64,000 bases of DNA, taken from Bin16 sp965206315. GTDB taxonomy: Bacteria; Chloroflexota; Dehalococcoidia; Lucifugimonadales; Australimonadaceae. Both the position numbers and the translations under genes were made by a program. Location of the stretch: contig OZ242210.1 in assembly GCA_965206315.1 (NCBI GenBank), positions 1,178,001 through 1,242,000 of the forward strand. Direction: 5' to 3'. Numbering within the stretch: the stretch's first letter is position 1; each line of letters starts with the position of its first letter. Under the pieces are notes generated by a model. It was not told where the DNA came from and did not search any database. It was given only the letters and a program-made list of their open reading frames with translations. Positions 31,430 to 40,060 of the stretch are shown piece after piece.

Positions 31430-33181
31430 CTGGCCACAGCAACGCAGAGCCCCCGGTACGAGGCGCACGAGAACCCGCCCTGGCGGACCTCGTTCGGTTA
31501 CGGTCTGCAGTTCAGCATGATCGCCTCCGCCACGTTGCTGGTGACGCCGGTCATCGTGGCGAATGCGTCCGACAGAGGCGAGCCGTACGTGACGTGGATG
31601 GTCTTCGCCTCGCTGCTTGCGGTCGGGCTCTCCACGTTGGTGCAGGTGCGCCGCCTGGGTCCACTGGGCGCGGGAGCGGTGATGCCCTTCTTCACGGCGG
31701 CCTTCGCCATCCCCTTCTGCATCACGGCGGTGGTGGACGGCGGCCCCGCAACGCTGACGACGCTGGTGCTCGCCTCGGCGGCATTCCAGTTCATCGTCGC
31801 CAGGTGGCTGTTCATCCTCCGAAGGCTCGTGACGCCCGTCGTGAGCGGCACGGTGATGATGATCCTCTCCATCACGCTGGCGTCGGTCGTCTTCGGGCTC
31901 CTCGACGACGCGTCGATAGAGGAGCCGGTGGCCGCGCCGCTGACCGCACTGGCGACGCTGACGGTTGTCACCGCGCTCACGATGCGGGGCAGCGTGCGAT
32001 TGCGCCTGTGGGCGCCGATGATCGGCATCGTGGTGGGCGTCCTTGTCGCTGCGGCGTTCGGCATCTACGACACCAGCCGGATCACGCAGTCCGCCTGGGT
32101 GGGGCTTCCCTCCGAGGCGCCGGGGTTCGCGCTGGACCTCGGAGTCGATTTCTGGACGTTGCTGCCGGCGTTCCTGTTTCTGGGCGTCATCATCGCGATC
32201 CAGGTGAACGGGCAGGCGATAACGCACCAGCGCGTCTCCCAGCGCGAGGTGAAGGCCGTCGATTTCCGGCACGTGCAGGGGGCGTTGACGGGCGCAGGCG
32301 TCAGCAATGCGCTGGCAGGCGTGACCGGAGCAGTGCCCAATGCGGTGAACCCGGCCATCGTTTCCTTCATCCAGGTCACCGGCGTCGCTTCGCGCAGGAT
32401 GGGCTACTCCATCGGCGCTATCTTCGTCCTCGTGGCGTTCCTCCCGAAGCTGTCCGGGCTGTTGAGCAGCCTGCCGGGGCCCGTGATGGCCGGCTACCTC
32501 ATCCTCGTCACCGGCACGCTGTTCGTGGACGGCGCGCGGACGGTGATCCAGTCCGAGCAAAACACGCAGAAGCTCATCGTCGCGGGCATCTCTTTCTGGA
32601 TAGGCGCGTCGTTCCAGTTCGACCTGTTCACGCTTCCGCAACTCGGTCCGGTGTTCGGGGCACTGGTGAAGAGCGCCATCACCACCGGAGGAGTCGCCGC
32701 GATCGTGATGATCCTGTTCCTGGAGTTCACCAAGAAACGGCGGATGCGCTTCGAGTCGAAGCTCGACGCCGAGGTGCTGCCGGACCTCTTTGCGTTCACG
32801 GAGCAGTTCGCCGAGAGCAGGGGGTGGGACCAACCGATGAAAGAGCGGCTGAGCGCGGTTGCAGAGGAGACATTGCTGACGCTCGCGCCGCTGGACCTGT
32901 CGCTCGACCTGGACGCTGACGACGACGGACAGGAGACGCGGCGGCTGGTCGTGCTGGCGTCCAGCGAGGGTGCGATCGCGGAACTCGAATTCATCGGCGG
33001 CGGGGACGAGGAGAACCTGGAGGACCGCATCCGCCAGCTGCAGCAGCACGACGAGGAGACGGTGTCGGAGAACGAGATATCGCTGCGCCTGTTGCGCCGC
33101 TACGCCTCGTCGGTGCGGCACCAGCAGTTCCACGGCTCCGACATCATCACGGTGCGCGTCGGCCCTCCGGGCGCGCGGTAG
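31430..33181 (+). CDS. NCS2-type xanthine/uracil permease fused to an anti-sigma-kinase-like ATPase tail
   Basis: About 583 aa. Residues about 15-440 form a nucleobase/ascorbate (NCS2) transporter: ENPPWRTSFGYGLQFSMIAS at the first helix, ATLTTLVLASAAFQFIV, VVSGTVMMILSITLA, a central FLGVIIAIQVNGQAI, AVPNAVNPAIVSFIQVTGV and a SLPGPVMAGYLI helix. Residues about 450-580 resemble the RsbW/HATPase_c_2 fold: FAFTEQFAESRGWDQPMKE, LSAVAEETLLTL (degenerate N-box), and ISLRLLRRYASSV near the end. The first in-frame ATG (31517) would cut off the NPPW segment. CTG 31430 stands six bases after a perfect AAGGAGG and just after an in-frame stop, so a CTG start is proposed. The substrate is unknown. Confidence 0.8.
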   Translation: MATATQSPRYEAHENPPWRTSFGYGLQFSMIASATLLVTPVIVANASDRGEPYVTWMVFASLLAVGLSTLVQVRRLGPLGAGAVMPFFTAAFAIPFCITAVVDGGPATLTTLVLASAAFQFIVARWLFILRRLVTPVVSGTVMMILSITLASVVFGLLDDASIEEPVAAPLTALATLTVVTALTMRGSVRLRLWAPMIGIVVGVLVAAAFGIYDTSRITQSAWVGLPSEAPGFALDLGVDFWTLLPAFLFLGVIIAIQVNGQAITHQRVSQREVKAVDFRHVQGALTGAGVSNALAGVTGAVPNAVNPAIVSFIQVTGVASRRMGYSIGAIFVLVAFLPKLSGLLSSLPGPVMAGYLILVTGTLFVDGARTVIQSEQNTQKLIVAGISFWIGASFQFDLFTLPQLGPVFGALVKSAITTGGVAAIVMILFLEFTKKRRMRFESKLDAEVLPDLFAFTEQFAESRGWDQPMKERLSAVAEETLLTLAPLDLSLDLDADDDGQETRRLVVLASSEGAIAELEFIGGGDEENLEDRIRQLQQHDEETVSENEISLRLLRRYASSVRHQQFHGSDIITVRVGPPGAR

Positions 33182-33262
33182 GCGCTCCCGCCGATAGGCG
33201 CGGTTTCCCGCACAGGCAACCCCGCATACACTGTGCACGATTCGACCGCTCGGAGGCCTGCC

Positions 33263-34480
33263 ATGAGCACCGCTTCTTCCCAGAAAGTGCTGTGTGTCCT
33301 CTACGACGATCCGGTCGCGGGGTTCCCGCCTGCCTACGCGCGCGAAGAGATACCCGCGCTCACCCACTATCCGGACGGCCAGACGCTGCCCTCGCCAACC
33401 GCCCGAGACTTCACTCCCGGTCATCTCCTGGGGTCGGTTTCGGGCGGACTCGGGCTGGAGCGGTTCCTGACCGAGCGGGGGCACCGGTTCGTCGTCACCT
33501 CGGACAAGGACGGCCCCGACTCCGTTTTCGAGCGGGAGCTGCCCGACGCGGACATCGTCATCTCCCAGCCGTTCTGGCCCGGGTACCTGACCGCCGAGCG
33601 CATCGAGAAGGCGCCCCGGCTCAAGCTGGCCGTCACCGCGGGCATCGGGTCGGACCACGTCGACCTGCAGTCGGCCATCGACAGGGGCATCACGGTCTGC
33701 GAAGTGACGTGGTGCAACAGCGTCAGCGTCGCGGAGCACGCGGTGATGCAGATACTGGCGCTCGTCAGGGACTACATCCCCCAGTACGGCTGGGTGGTCA
33801 GGGGCGGCTGGAACATCGCCGACGCCGTCTCCCGCTCGTACGACATCGAGGGGATGGACGTGGGCGTCGTGGCAGCCGGAAGGATAGGGCTCGGCGTGCT
33901 GAAGCGGATGAAGCCATTCGACGTGAACCTCCACTACACGGACAGGCACCGGCTCTCCGCCGACGTGGAGCAGGAACTCGGCCTGACGTTCCACGAGACC
34001 GTCGAATCGCTGGTCAGCGTCTGCGACGTGGTCAGCATCCACTGCCCGCTGCACCCGGAGACCGAGCACATGTTCAATGACGCGCTCATCGGCAGGATGA
34101 AGCGCGGGTCGTACATCGTGAACACGGCGCGCGGCAAGATCTGCGACCGCGACGCCATCGTGCGGGCGCTGGAGAGCGGCCAGCTGGCGGGCTACGCGGG
34201 CGACGTCTGGTTTCCGCAGCCGCCTCCCAACGACCACCCCTGGCGAACGATGCCGAACCACGCGATGACGCCGCACACGTCCGGCACATCGCTCTCCGCG
34301 CAGGCCCGGTACGCGGCGGGTGTCCGCGAGATCCTGGAATGCTGGTTCGAGGGACGGCCCATCCGGGAGGAGTACCTCATCGTGCAGGGAGGCGGCCTCG
34401 CCGGGACGGGGGCGCACTCGTACAGCGAGGGCGACGCCACGGGCGGCTCCGAGGAGGCGGCGAAGTTCACGGGCGGCTAG
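33263..34480 (+). CDS. fdh: NAD-dependent formate dehydrogenase
   Basis: A 405-aa D-2-hydroxyacid dehydrogenase-family enzyme that oxidises formate to CO2 with NAD+, without metals. The FDH-specific features are clear: VTWCNSVSVAEHAVMQILAL, VRGGWNIADAVSRSYDIEG, the NAD loop VGVVAAGRIGLGVL, SIHCPLHPETEHMFN and HTSGTSLSAQARYAAGVREI with the catalytic His. ATG 33263 has CGGAGG ahead. Next on the strand come a Zn alcohol dehydrogenase, a VOC protein and an ornithine-cyclodeaminase-like gene. Formate oxidation could supply NADH or end a one-carbon pathway. Confidence 0.93.
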   Translation: MSTASSQKVLCVLYDDPVAGFPPAYAREEIPALTHYPDGQTLPSPTARDFTPGHLLGSVSGGLGLERFLTERGHRFVVTSDKDGPDSVFERELPDADIVISQPFWPGYLTAERIEKAPRLKLAVTAGIGSDHVDLQSAIDRGITVCEVTWCNSVSVAEHAVMQILALVRDYIPQYGWVVRGGWNIADAVSRSYDIEGMDVGVVAAGRIGLGVLKRMKPFDVNLHYTDRHRLSADVEQELGLTFHETVESLVSVCDVVSIHCPLHPETEHMFNDALIGRMKRGSYIVNTARGKICDRDAIVRALESGQLAGYAGDVWFPQPPPNDHPWRTMPNHAMTPHTSGTSLSAQARYAAGVREILECWFEGRPIREEYLIVQGGGLAGTGAHSYSEGDATGGSEEAAKFTGG

Positions 34481-34576
34481 GCGGGAGATTCATAGGGAGT
34501 CCGTGCACGGGACCGGTCCGGCTGGGATAAAGTACCGCCGAGGGGAATCGAAGTCATTCGGAGCGGAGGAGACGCC

Positions 34577-35662
34577 ATGGAGACGTGCAAGGCTGCCGTA
34601 ATCACGGGTTACAACGAACCAACCGAGACGCGCGACGTGCAGATGCCGGACCTGGAACCGACGGGGATGCTGGTCGAGGTCGAGGCCGCGACGCTGTGCG
34701 GGACGGACGTGCACATCTGGCACGACGCCGCGAACCCGAAGATGCTGCCCTACATCCCCGGCCATGAGACCGCCGGGCGCATCGTGGCGATCAACGGCGA
34801 GCGGTATGACGTGCACGGCAATACGCTCAAGGAAGGAGACCGCATCATCTCCGCGTACCGCTTCTGCGGGCACTGCTTCTACTGCTCCGTGTCGAACCAG
34901 CCCTCGCTCTGCGACGACAGCATCCGGTTCGGGCGCGGGCGCGCCGACCTGCCCCCGTACCTGTTGGGTGGCTGCGCGGAGTACCACTACATCCCGCCCG
35001 GCACCGCCATCATCCCCATCCCGGACGAAGTGACGTCGCCGCAGGCGGCCTCCGCAGCGTGCGCGCTGCGCACCGTGATGCACGGCTTCGAGCGTCTCGG
35101 GCCGATCTACCCCCACGACACGGTCGTCGTGCAGGGGTCGGGTCCCGTCGGGCTGTACGCGTCGGCGGTCGCGCGCGACCGCGGTGCCGGGCGCGTGCTG
35201 GTGATCGGCGCGCCGCGCGTGCGGCTGGACGTCGCCGAGGCGTGGGGCGCGGACGAGACGCTGGACATCGGCGACATGCCCGATGCGAAGGACCGTCACG
35301 AGTGGGTGATGGAGCGTACCGGGGGTCGCGGCGCGGACGTCGCCATCCAGTGCGTCTCCTTCGCGGTCATCCCGGAGGGGCTGGGTTTCCTGCGCCCCGG
35401 TGGGCGCTACCTCTCCATCGGAGGAGGAGGCGGGCCGGTATCGATCAACGGCTTCGGGCAGCAGGTGACGATCGTGAGCGTGCGCTCCGGCGAGGGACGT
35501 CACTACCACCAGGCACTGGAGTTCCTGCGGACGCGGGGCGGTTCGGTGCCGTTCGCGCGGATGCTGTCGCGTCCCTACGCGCTCGGCGAGGTCTCCGACG
35601 CGCTGCACGCCATGGCCGACTTCCGTGAGGTGAAGACGGTCATCCTGCCCCACAGCAACTAG
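34577..35662 (+). CDS. Zinc-dependent alcohol dehydrogenase (MDR family)
   Basis: A 361-aa medium-chain dehydrogenase. Catalytic zinc ligands are seen in TLCGTDVHIWHDA and PGHETAGRI. The structural zinc site is CGHCFYC followed by C nine residues on (SVSNQPSLC). The Rossmann loop is VVVQGSGPVGLYASAVA. It resembles L-threonine/sorbitol-type or formaldehyde-type MDR enzymes; the substrate is not determinable. GGAGCGGAGGAG lies ahead of the ATG. Its position directly after formate dehydrogenase makes an aldehyde-to-acid route plausible, which is inference. Confidence 0.9.
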   Translation: METCKAAVITGYNEPTETRDVQMPDLEPTGMLVEVEAATLCGTDVHIWHDAANPKMLPYIPGHETAGRIVAINGERYDVHGNTLKEGDRIISAYRFCGHCFYCSVSNQPSLCDDSIRFGRGRADLPPYLLGGCAEYHYIPPGTAIIPIPDEVTSPQAASAACALRTVMHGFERLGPIYPHDTVVVQGSGPVGLYASAVARDRGAGRVLVIGAPRVRLDVAEAWGADETLDIGDMPDAKDRHEWVMERTGGRGADVAIQCVSFAVIPEGLGFLRPGGRYLSIGGGGGPVSINGFGQQVTIVSVRSGEGRHYHQALEFLRTRGGSVPFARMLSRPYALGEVSDALHAMADFREVKTVILPHSN

Positions 35663-35676
35663 GAGAGAAGCGATAC

Positions 35677-36048
35677 ATGGAACTGGGCGCGTTCTCCATC
35701 AGCCTGGCCGTGGCGGATATCGCGGCCTCGAGGGACTTCTACGAGCAGTTCGGGTTCGAAGTCGTCGGAGGCGACCCTTCGGAGGGCTGGCAGATACTCA
35801 GGAACGGCGACCACACCATCGGTCTCTTCCAGGGGATGTTCGAGAAGAACATCCTCACGTTCAATCCCGGCTGGGACAGCCAGGCGCGTCCGCTGGAAGC
35901 CTTCACGGACGTGCGCGAACTGCAGCGGCAGCTGAAGGCGAAGGGCGTGCAGTTGGTGAGCGAAGCGGACGAGAACGGCACGGGGCCGGCCAGTTTCGTG
36001 GCGATCGACCCGGACGGCAATCCCATCCTGGTGGACCAGCACGTCTGA
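35677..36048 (+). CDS. VOC-fold protein
   Basis: A 123-aa vicinal-oxygen-chelate protein: FSISLAVADIAASRDFYEQF, a central HTIGLFQGMF and a C-terminal FVAIDPDGNPILVDQHV. The N-terminal His ligand is replaced by Ser (FSISL). It is tightly coupled to the upstream alcohol dehydrogenase (14 bases) with AGGAGAGAAG ahead of the ATG, and to the downstream gene (18 bases). The role in the operon is unknown. Confidence 0.85.
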   Translation: MELGAFSISLAVADIAASRDFYEQFGFEVVGGDPSEGWQILRNGDHTIGLFQGMFEKNILTFNPGWDSQARPLEAFTDVRELQRQLKAKGVQLVSEADENGTGPASFVAIDPDGNPILVDQHV

Positions 36049-36066
36049 TCACATAGGAGGCGCAGT

Positions 36067-37164
36067 ATGACGCTGGTGTTGACCGACGAAGACGTCGCAC
36101 GGGTGCACCCGATGGCGGACTGCATCGAGGCGATGGAGACGGCCTACCGCGACCACGCCCTCAGCGGGGCCGTGAACATCCCCCGCATCCGCTACATCAG
36201 CCCCACGACGGACGCCGACAAGGTCTACGGCTCGAACATCCACATCGGCACGACGCCCTCATACGATACCGCCGCGATACGCATCGGCGGCAGCGCGCGC
36301 AGCACGAAGCCGAATGCGCAGGGCGAGCGCTCGCCCAAGTTCGACAACCGCAACTGGGGCTTCATCGTCCTCATCGACATGCAGACGGGGCGTCCGCTCG
36401 CCTTCATCCACGAGTTCTACCTGTCGGGGATACGGGTCGGCGCGACCTCGGGTGTCGCCGCGAAGTACCTGGCGCCGCCTAACGCGCAGACGGTTGGCAT
36501 GTTTGGCAGCGGGAAGCTGGCGCGGACGGACCTGGAGGCGCTCGTGCAGGTGCGTCCGGTGCGCAGCGTGAAGGTCTACAGCCCCACGAAGGAGCACCGC
36601 GAAGAGTTCGCCAGCGAGATGTCGCAGCAGTTGGAGATCGAGGTCACGCCCGTGGACAACCCACGCGAGGCGATGGACGGCACGGAGATCGTCTGCTGCG
36701 CGACGAACGCAGGCTACGTGAGCGGCAAGCCGGTCTTCGACGGCGACTGGCTGGAGCCGGGGCAGTTCGTCATCTCGCTGCAGAACAGCGACGCCAACTT
36801 CAAGAAGTCCGAGGTCGACGATACGACGTTCGCCCGCAGCGCCTTCATCTGCATCAACGACCGCGACAGCGTCTACTCGAACAACCAGATCGAGCTGCTC
36901 GACCCCATCGAGCAGGGGCTGGTGTCGTGGGACAGGATATGCACGCTGGGCGAGGTGGTGGCCGGAACGACCGCGCTGGAGGCGCAGCCCGGCGACATCG
37001 TCTACTACAAGAACAGCACCGGCATGGGGATCCAGATGGCGGCGGCGGGGGCGCTCATCTACCGCAAGGCGGTCGAGGCCGGCGTCGGACAGGAGATTCC
37101 CACCGAGTGGTTCGGCAGCGACCTCACCTACTGGTACGACAAGGGGTTCTACCCGTCGGCGTGA
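36067..37164 (+). CDS. Ornithine cyclodeaminase/mu-crystallin family protein
   Basis: A 365-aa NAD(P)-binding protein of the OCD/mu-crystallin family. Seen: an N-terminal MTLVLTDEDVARVHPMADCIEAM substrate domain, LSGIRVGATSGVAAKYLAPP, and the Rossmann loop VGMFGSGKLARTDLEAL, then TNAGYVSGKPVFDGDWLEPG. Family members are ornithine cyclodeaminases, alanine dehydrogenases or ketimine reductases; the active-site residues needed to choose were not resolved. GGAGG lies ahead of the ATG. It is last in the fdh-adh-VOC operon, suggesting a shared amino-acid or amine catabolic path. Confidence 0.88.
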   Translation: MTLVLTDEDVARVHPMADCIEAMETAYRDHALSGAVNIPRIRYISPTTDADKVYGSNIHIGTTPSYDTAAIRIGGSARSTKPNAQGERSPKFDNRNWGFIVLIDMQTGRPLAFIHEFYLSGIRVGATSGVAAKYLAPPNAQTVGMFGSGKLARTDLEALVQVRPVRSVKVYSPTKEHREEFASEMSQQLEIEVTPVDNPREAMDGTEIVCCATNAGYVSGKPVFDGDWLEPGQFVISLQNSDANFKKSEVDDTTFARSAFICINDRDSVYSNNQIELLDPIEQGLVSWDRICTLGEVVAGTTALEAQPGDIVYYKNSTGMGIQMAAAGALIYRKAVEAGVGQEIPTEWFGSDLTYWYDKGFYPSA

Positions 37165-37180
37165 GGGCGACGCCGGGTGG

Positions 37181-37209
37181 TTGTCAATCTTGCCGGGGGA
37201 GCCTAATGT
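37181..37209 (+). promoter_or_regulatory. Promoter of toxin-antitoxin pair
   Basis: TTGTCA (37181-37186) and TAATGT (37204-37209) are 17 bases apart, a good sigma-70-type promoter. The ATG follows six bases after the -10, so the message is probably leaderless. Confidence 0.6.
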
Positions 37210-37215
37210 GAAGCC

Positions 37216-37416
37216 ATGACAACGGTAGCCGAGATTCAGCAGGCGATCGCAAGCCTCACGAAGCCTGACTATGCCCAGTTGATGCACTGGCTCAGCGAGT
37301 ACGACTGGGAGCAGTGGGACCAGCAGATCGAAGCTGATTCAGAAGCGGGCAAGCTGGACTTCCTCTTGTCTCAAGCCAGGGAAGCCAAGGGGCGGGACAC
37401 ACTGAAAGACCTGTAG
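37216..37416 (+). CDS. Antitoxin-like protein of a ParE/RelE-type module
   Basis: A 66-aa acidic protein: IQQAIASLTKPDYAQLMHWL, then YDWEQWDQQIEADSEAGKLD and a short tail. This pattern (a WDxQIExDxxxGKLD block) is common in small proteins encoded directly before RelE/ParE-like toxins. Its stop overlaps the GTG of the toxin gene (TAGTG). By family analogy it neutralises the toxin and represses the shared promoter. Confidence 0.75.
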   Translation: MTTVAEIQQAIASLTKPDYAQLMHWLSEYDWEQWDQQIEADSEAGKLDFLLSQAREAKGRDTLKDL

Positions 37417-37658
37417 TGCACCGAACTACGCCTGAGTTCTGGTTGTACTTCGACCGGCTGCCCGGAGCAGCGCAGAGGGTCGCGAGGCGCAACTTCGTTC
37501 GTCTCAAGGAGAATCCAAGCCACCCCTCTCTCCGTTTCAAGAAGGTCGGCAGGTTCCGGTCGGCAAGAGTCGGTCGCTCTTATCGCGCCCTTGCGGTTGA
37601 GGATGGAGGAGACTTCATCTGGGTGTGGTCGGCACCCATGCCGACTACGACAGGATGA
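37416..37658 (+). CDS. RelE/ParE-like toxin, C terminus frameshifted
   Basis: As encoded, 80 aa: EFWLYFDRLPGAAQRVARRN, NPSHPSLRFKKVGRFRSARV, YRALAVEDGGDFIWVW. This matches small ribonuclease/gyrase-type toxins of the RelE/ParE fold. The family normally continues WIGSHxEYDRLI. Here the frame reads SAPMPTTTG and stops, while the next frame reads GTHADYDRMIGQ and stops at 37669. A single base lost just before 37629 would explain it. Either the toxin is inactivated or the assembly has a one-base error. GTG start overlaps the antitoxin stop. The intact gene would end one base before the coxE stop on the other strand. Confidence 0.8.
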   Translation: MHRTTPEFWLYFDRLPGAAQRVARRNFVRLKENPSHPSLRFKKVGRFRSARVGRSYRALAVEDGGDFIWVWSAPMPTTTG

Positions 37659-37669
37659 TTGGCCAGTAG

Positions 37670-38983
37670 CTAGTTCCGCGGCTCGCCGCGACCCCACATC
37701 GGATGCCGGAACGTGGGGTTTGCGCCTGCGTGCCAGGAGCGCTGCTGCGACGCTGCGGCTGCTGCGACGGGCGCTTCCTCCTCCGAGTGCGGGACCTGCT
37801 GGTGATGGCGCACCGGACGGCTCTGCGCGAGGCTGTTCAGGTGGTCGGCGAGGTCGAACAGGGCGGCGAGGTTGTTCACGGGCAGCAGGTCGTCTATGTA
37901 CGGCGCGGCGGCCCGCATCCCCACGGTCAGTGGTTCGTAGTCCTCGTTGCCCGCCAGCGGGTTGAGCCATATCAGCCGGTTGCAACTGCGTTGCAGCCGC
38001 GCCATCTCGCGACTCAGCAGCTCCGGCTCGCCGCGGTCCCACCCGTCCGACACGATGAGGACGATGGAGCCCCAGCCGAGCGTCCGCCGCGCCCACCGGA
38101 AGTTGAACTCCTTGAGCACGTCGCCGATGCGCGTCCCGCCCGACCAGTCCGGCACGGCCTTCGCCACCTCCGAGACAGCGTGGTCGATGTCGCGCTGCCC
38201 CAGGTGCTTCGTGATGCGCGTGAGCCGCGTGGCGAACAGAAACGCCTCGATGCGGTTGTCCAGCCCCGCGTAGAGGCTGTGGATGAAGTGCAGCAGCATC
38301 CGCGTGTACCGCTCCATCGAGCCGCTCACGTCGCAGACCACCACCAGCCTGCGCGGCTTCTCCTTGCGGCGCCGCGTCTCCAGTCGCACGAGCTCGCCGC
38401 CGAACCGCGCGTTGCGCCGCAGCGTCCTGCGCACGTCCAGCCCCGGCCCTCGCCCCGCCTCCTTGCGCCGCGTGCGCCTGAGGCCCGGGTCCCACTGCAG
38501 CGACGCCATCAACTGCCGAGCCTGCAGCATCTCATCCGGCGTGAACTCCGCGAAGTCCCGTGTCCGCAGCACCTCCCGAGCGCTGAACGTGCGGGTGAGG
38601 TCGACGCGGTCGAAGCCCTCGTCCGGGTCGGCGGGCTCGGCGGAGTCGTCCGGCTCACGTCCCGGTGCGGGCGGCCCCGCGGACGGCCTGCGGTAGCGGC
38701 GCTGCTCGCCCATCGAGCGCAGGTCCATCGTCGAGGTGCTGTCCTTGCGCTGGCGCCAGAAGACGTCGAACGCCTCGTCGAACAGCGGGAGGTCGTCCTT
38801 GCGGTGCACGAGCAGCGTCCGCAGCGCCGCGCGCACGTCGCCCCGGCGTTCGAGGCCGATGTCCTCCAGCACGCGGATCGCGTCCAGCATCCGCCCGACG
38901 TGCACGTCGAGGCCGAGCCGCCGGAGCAGCCGCCCGAAGAGGAGGAGGTTGCCGAGGATGTAGCCGTCCGGGGCGTCAGCCAC
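37670..38983 (-). CDS. coxE: CoxE-like von Willebrand factor A protein
   Basis: A 437-aa VWA-domain protein. The N-terminal half is helical with a long charged linker. From about residue 230 comes the VWA domain with the MIDAS motif VVCDVSGSMERYTRM, then the later SDGWDRGEPELLSREM. CoxE works with the MoxR ATPase CoxD in maturing the Mo/Cu or Mo active site of CO dehydrogenase-type enzymes. GTG start, overlapping the coxD stop by eight bases. Convergent with the toxin-antitoxin pair. Confidence 0.9.
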   Translation of the reverse strand: MADAPDGYILGNLLLFGRLLRRLGLDVHVGRMLDAIRVLEDIGLERRGDVRAALRTLLVHRKDDLPLFDEAFDVFWRQRKDSTSTMDLRSMGEQRRYRRPSAGPPAPGREPDDSAEPADPDEGFDRVDLTRTFSAREVLRTRDFAEFTPDEMLQARQLMASLQWDPGLRRTRRKEAGRGPGLDVRRTLRRNARFGGELVRLETRRRKEKPRRLVVVCDVSGSMERYTRMLLHFIHSLYAGLDNRIEAFLFATRLTRITKHLGQRDIDHAVSEVAKAVPDWSGGTRIGDVLKEFNFRWARRTLGWGSIVLIVSDGWDRGEPELLSREMARLQRSCNRLIWLNPLAGNEDYEPLTVGMRAAAPYIDDLLPVNNLAALFDLADHLNSLAQSRPVRHHQQVPHSEEEAPVAAAAASQQRSWHAGANPTFRHPMWGRGEPRN

Positions 38984-39914
38984 GCCTGCCCCCGCGCTGC
39001 GTGCCGCGGTGCATCGCGCGGTTCAGCAGCGCGCGCGTCTGCTCGCCGCGCACCGCCTGCACGTCCTCGCGGTACTTGAGCATGATGCCGAGCGTGTCGT
39101 CGATGACGTCCGGGCTGAGTTCGGTCTCGTTGAGGCTCACGAGCGCCGCCGTCCAGTCGAGCGTCTCCGCGACGCCCGGCACCTTGTACAGCTCCGTGCC
39201 GCGCAGCTCCTGGACGAACGCTGCGACCTGTCCCGCGAGCTTCTGCGACGCCTGCGGCACCTTGCTCCGCACGATCTGCGTCTCCTTGTCGAGGTCGGGG
39301 TAGTCGATCCAGTAGTAGAGGCAGCGGCGCTTCAGCGCGTCGTGTATCTCGCGCGTACGGTTGGACGTGATGACGACGACGGGCGGCTCGTCGGCCGTGT
39401 ATGTGCCGACCTCCGGTATCGTGATCTGGAAGTCAGAGAGCATCTCGAGCAGGTAGCCCTCGAACTCCTCGTCGGCCCTGTCCAGCTCGTCGATGAGGAG
39501 CACGACAGGGCCTTCGTTCCCATCGAGCGCCTGCAGGAGCGGGCGTTTGATGAGGAACTCCTCGCTGAACAGCTCGCGCTCCGCCGCCGTCCGGTCGACG
39601 TCGCCGGACGCCTCGAGCAACCGGATGTGCAGCAGTTGCCGCGAGTAGTTCCACTCGTAGACGGCCTGGCTCACGTCCAGCCCCTCGTAGCACTGGAGCC
39701 GGATGAGGCGCGCGCCCAGCGCCGACGCCAGCACCTTGGCGACCTCCGTCTTGCCGACGCCCGCCTCGCCTTCGAGAAAGAGCGGGCGCTTCAGCGTCAA
39801 CGCGAGGTAGACCGACATCGCCAGCGCGCGGTCGGCGACGTACAACTCGCCGCGAAGCGCCTTCTGCAGTTCGTCTACGGACGCGGGCGCGGAACCGGTG
39901 CGCGTTTCGTCCAA
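38976..39914 (-). CDS. coxD: CoxD-like MoxR AAA+ ATPase
   Basis: A 312-aa AAA+ ATPase of the MoxR group: Walker A LFLEGEAGVGKTEVAKVL (about residues 45-62), Walker B VVLLIDELDRADEEFEGYLL, sensor VVVITSNRTREIHDALKRRC. It partners CoxE as a chaperone-like maturation system for molybdenum hydroxylases. Start is a TTG with GGAGGA ten bases upstream. A REP-like element separates it from coxM upstream. Confidence 0.9.
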   Translation of the reverse strand: MDETRTGSAPASVDELQKALRGELYVADRALAMSVYLALTLKRPLFLEGEAGVGKTEVAKVLASALGARLIRLQCYEGLDVSQAVYEWNYSRQLLHIRLLEASGDVDRTAAERELFSEEFLIKRPLLQALDGNEGPVVLLIDELDRADEEFEGYLLEMLSDFQITIPEVGTYTADEPPVVVITSNRTREIHDALKRRCLYYWIDYPDLDKETQIVRSKVPQASQKLAGQVAAFVQELRGTELYKVPGVAETLDWTAALVSLNETELSPDVIDDTLGIMLKYREDVQAVRGEQTRALLNRAMHRGTQRGGRRG

Positions 39915-39970
39915 TGCGGGTGTCCTCCGGACTCTCGTATCTCTTGCAGAAGCGCAGGGGACACTCTCGA

Positions 39971-40023
39971 TCCCCTCTCCCCCTGGGAGAGGGTGCCTCC
40001 GCGGAGCGGTGGCGGGTGAGGGT
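39971..40023. repeat. REP-like element between coxM and coxD
   Basis: CCCTCTCCCCCTGGGAGAGGG hairpin core followed by GCGGGTGAGGGT, in the 146-base gap between coxM and coxD. It may separate expression of the structural and maturation genes. Confidence 0.7.
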
Positions 40024-40060
40024 GCCCCCTGCGACTATCCCATACGTTGCGGCGGGGCCG

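Noticed and set aside
31337..34417. A 1026-codon open frame on the minus strand opposite the NCS2 and formate dehydrogenase genes
   Set aside because: Composition is dominated by Arg, His, Asp, Gln and Glu as in antisense readings of high-GC genes, no domain is recognisable, and the plus strand holds clear conserved proteins.
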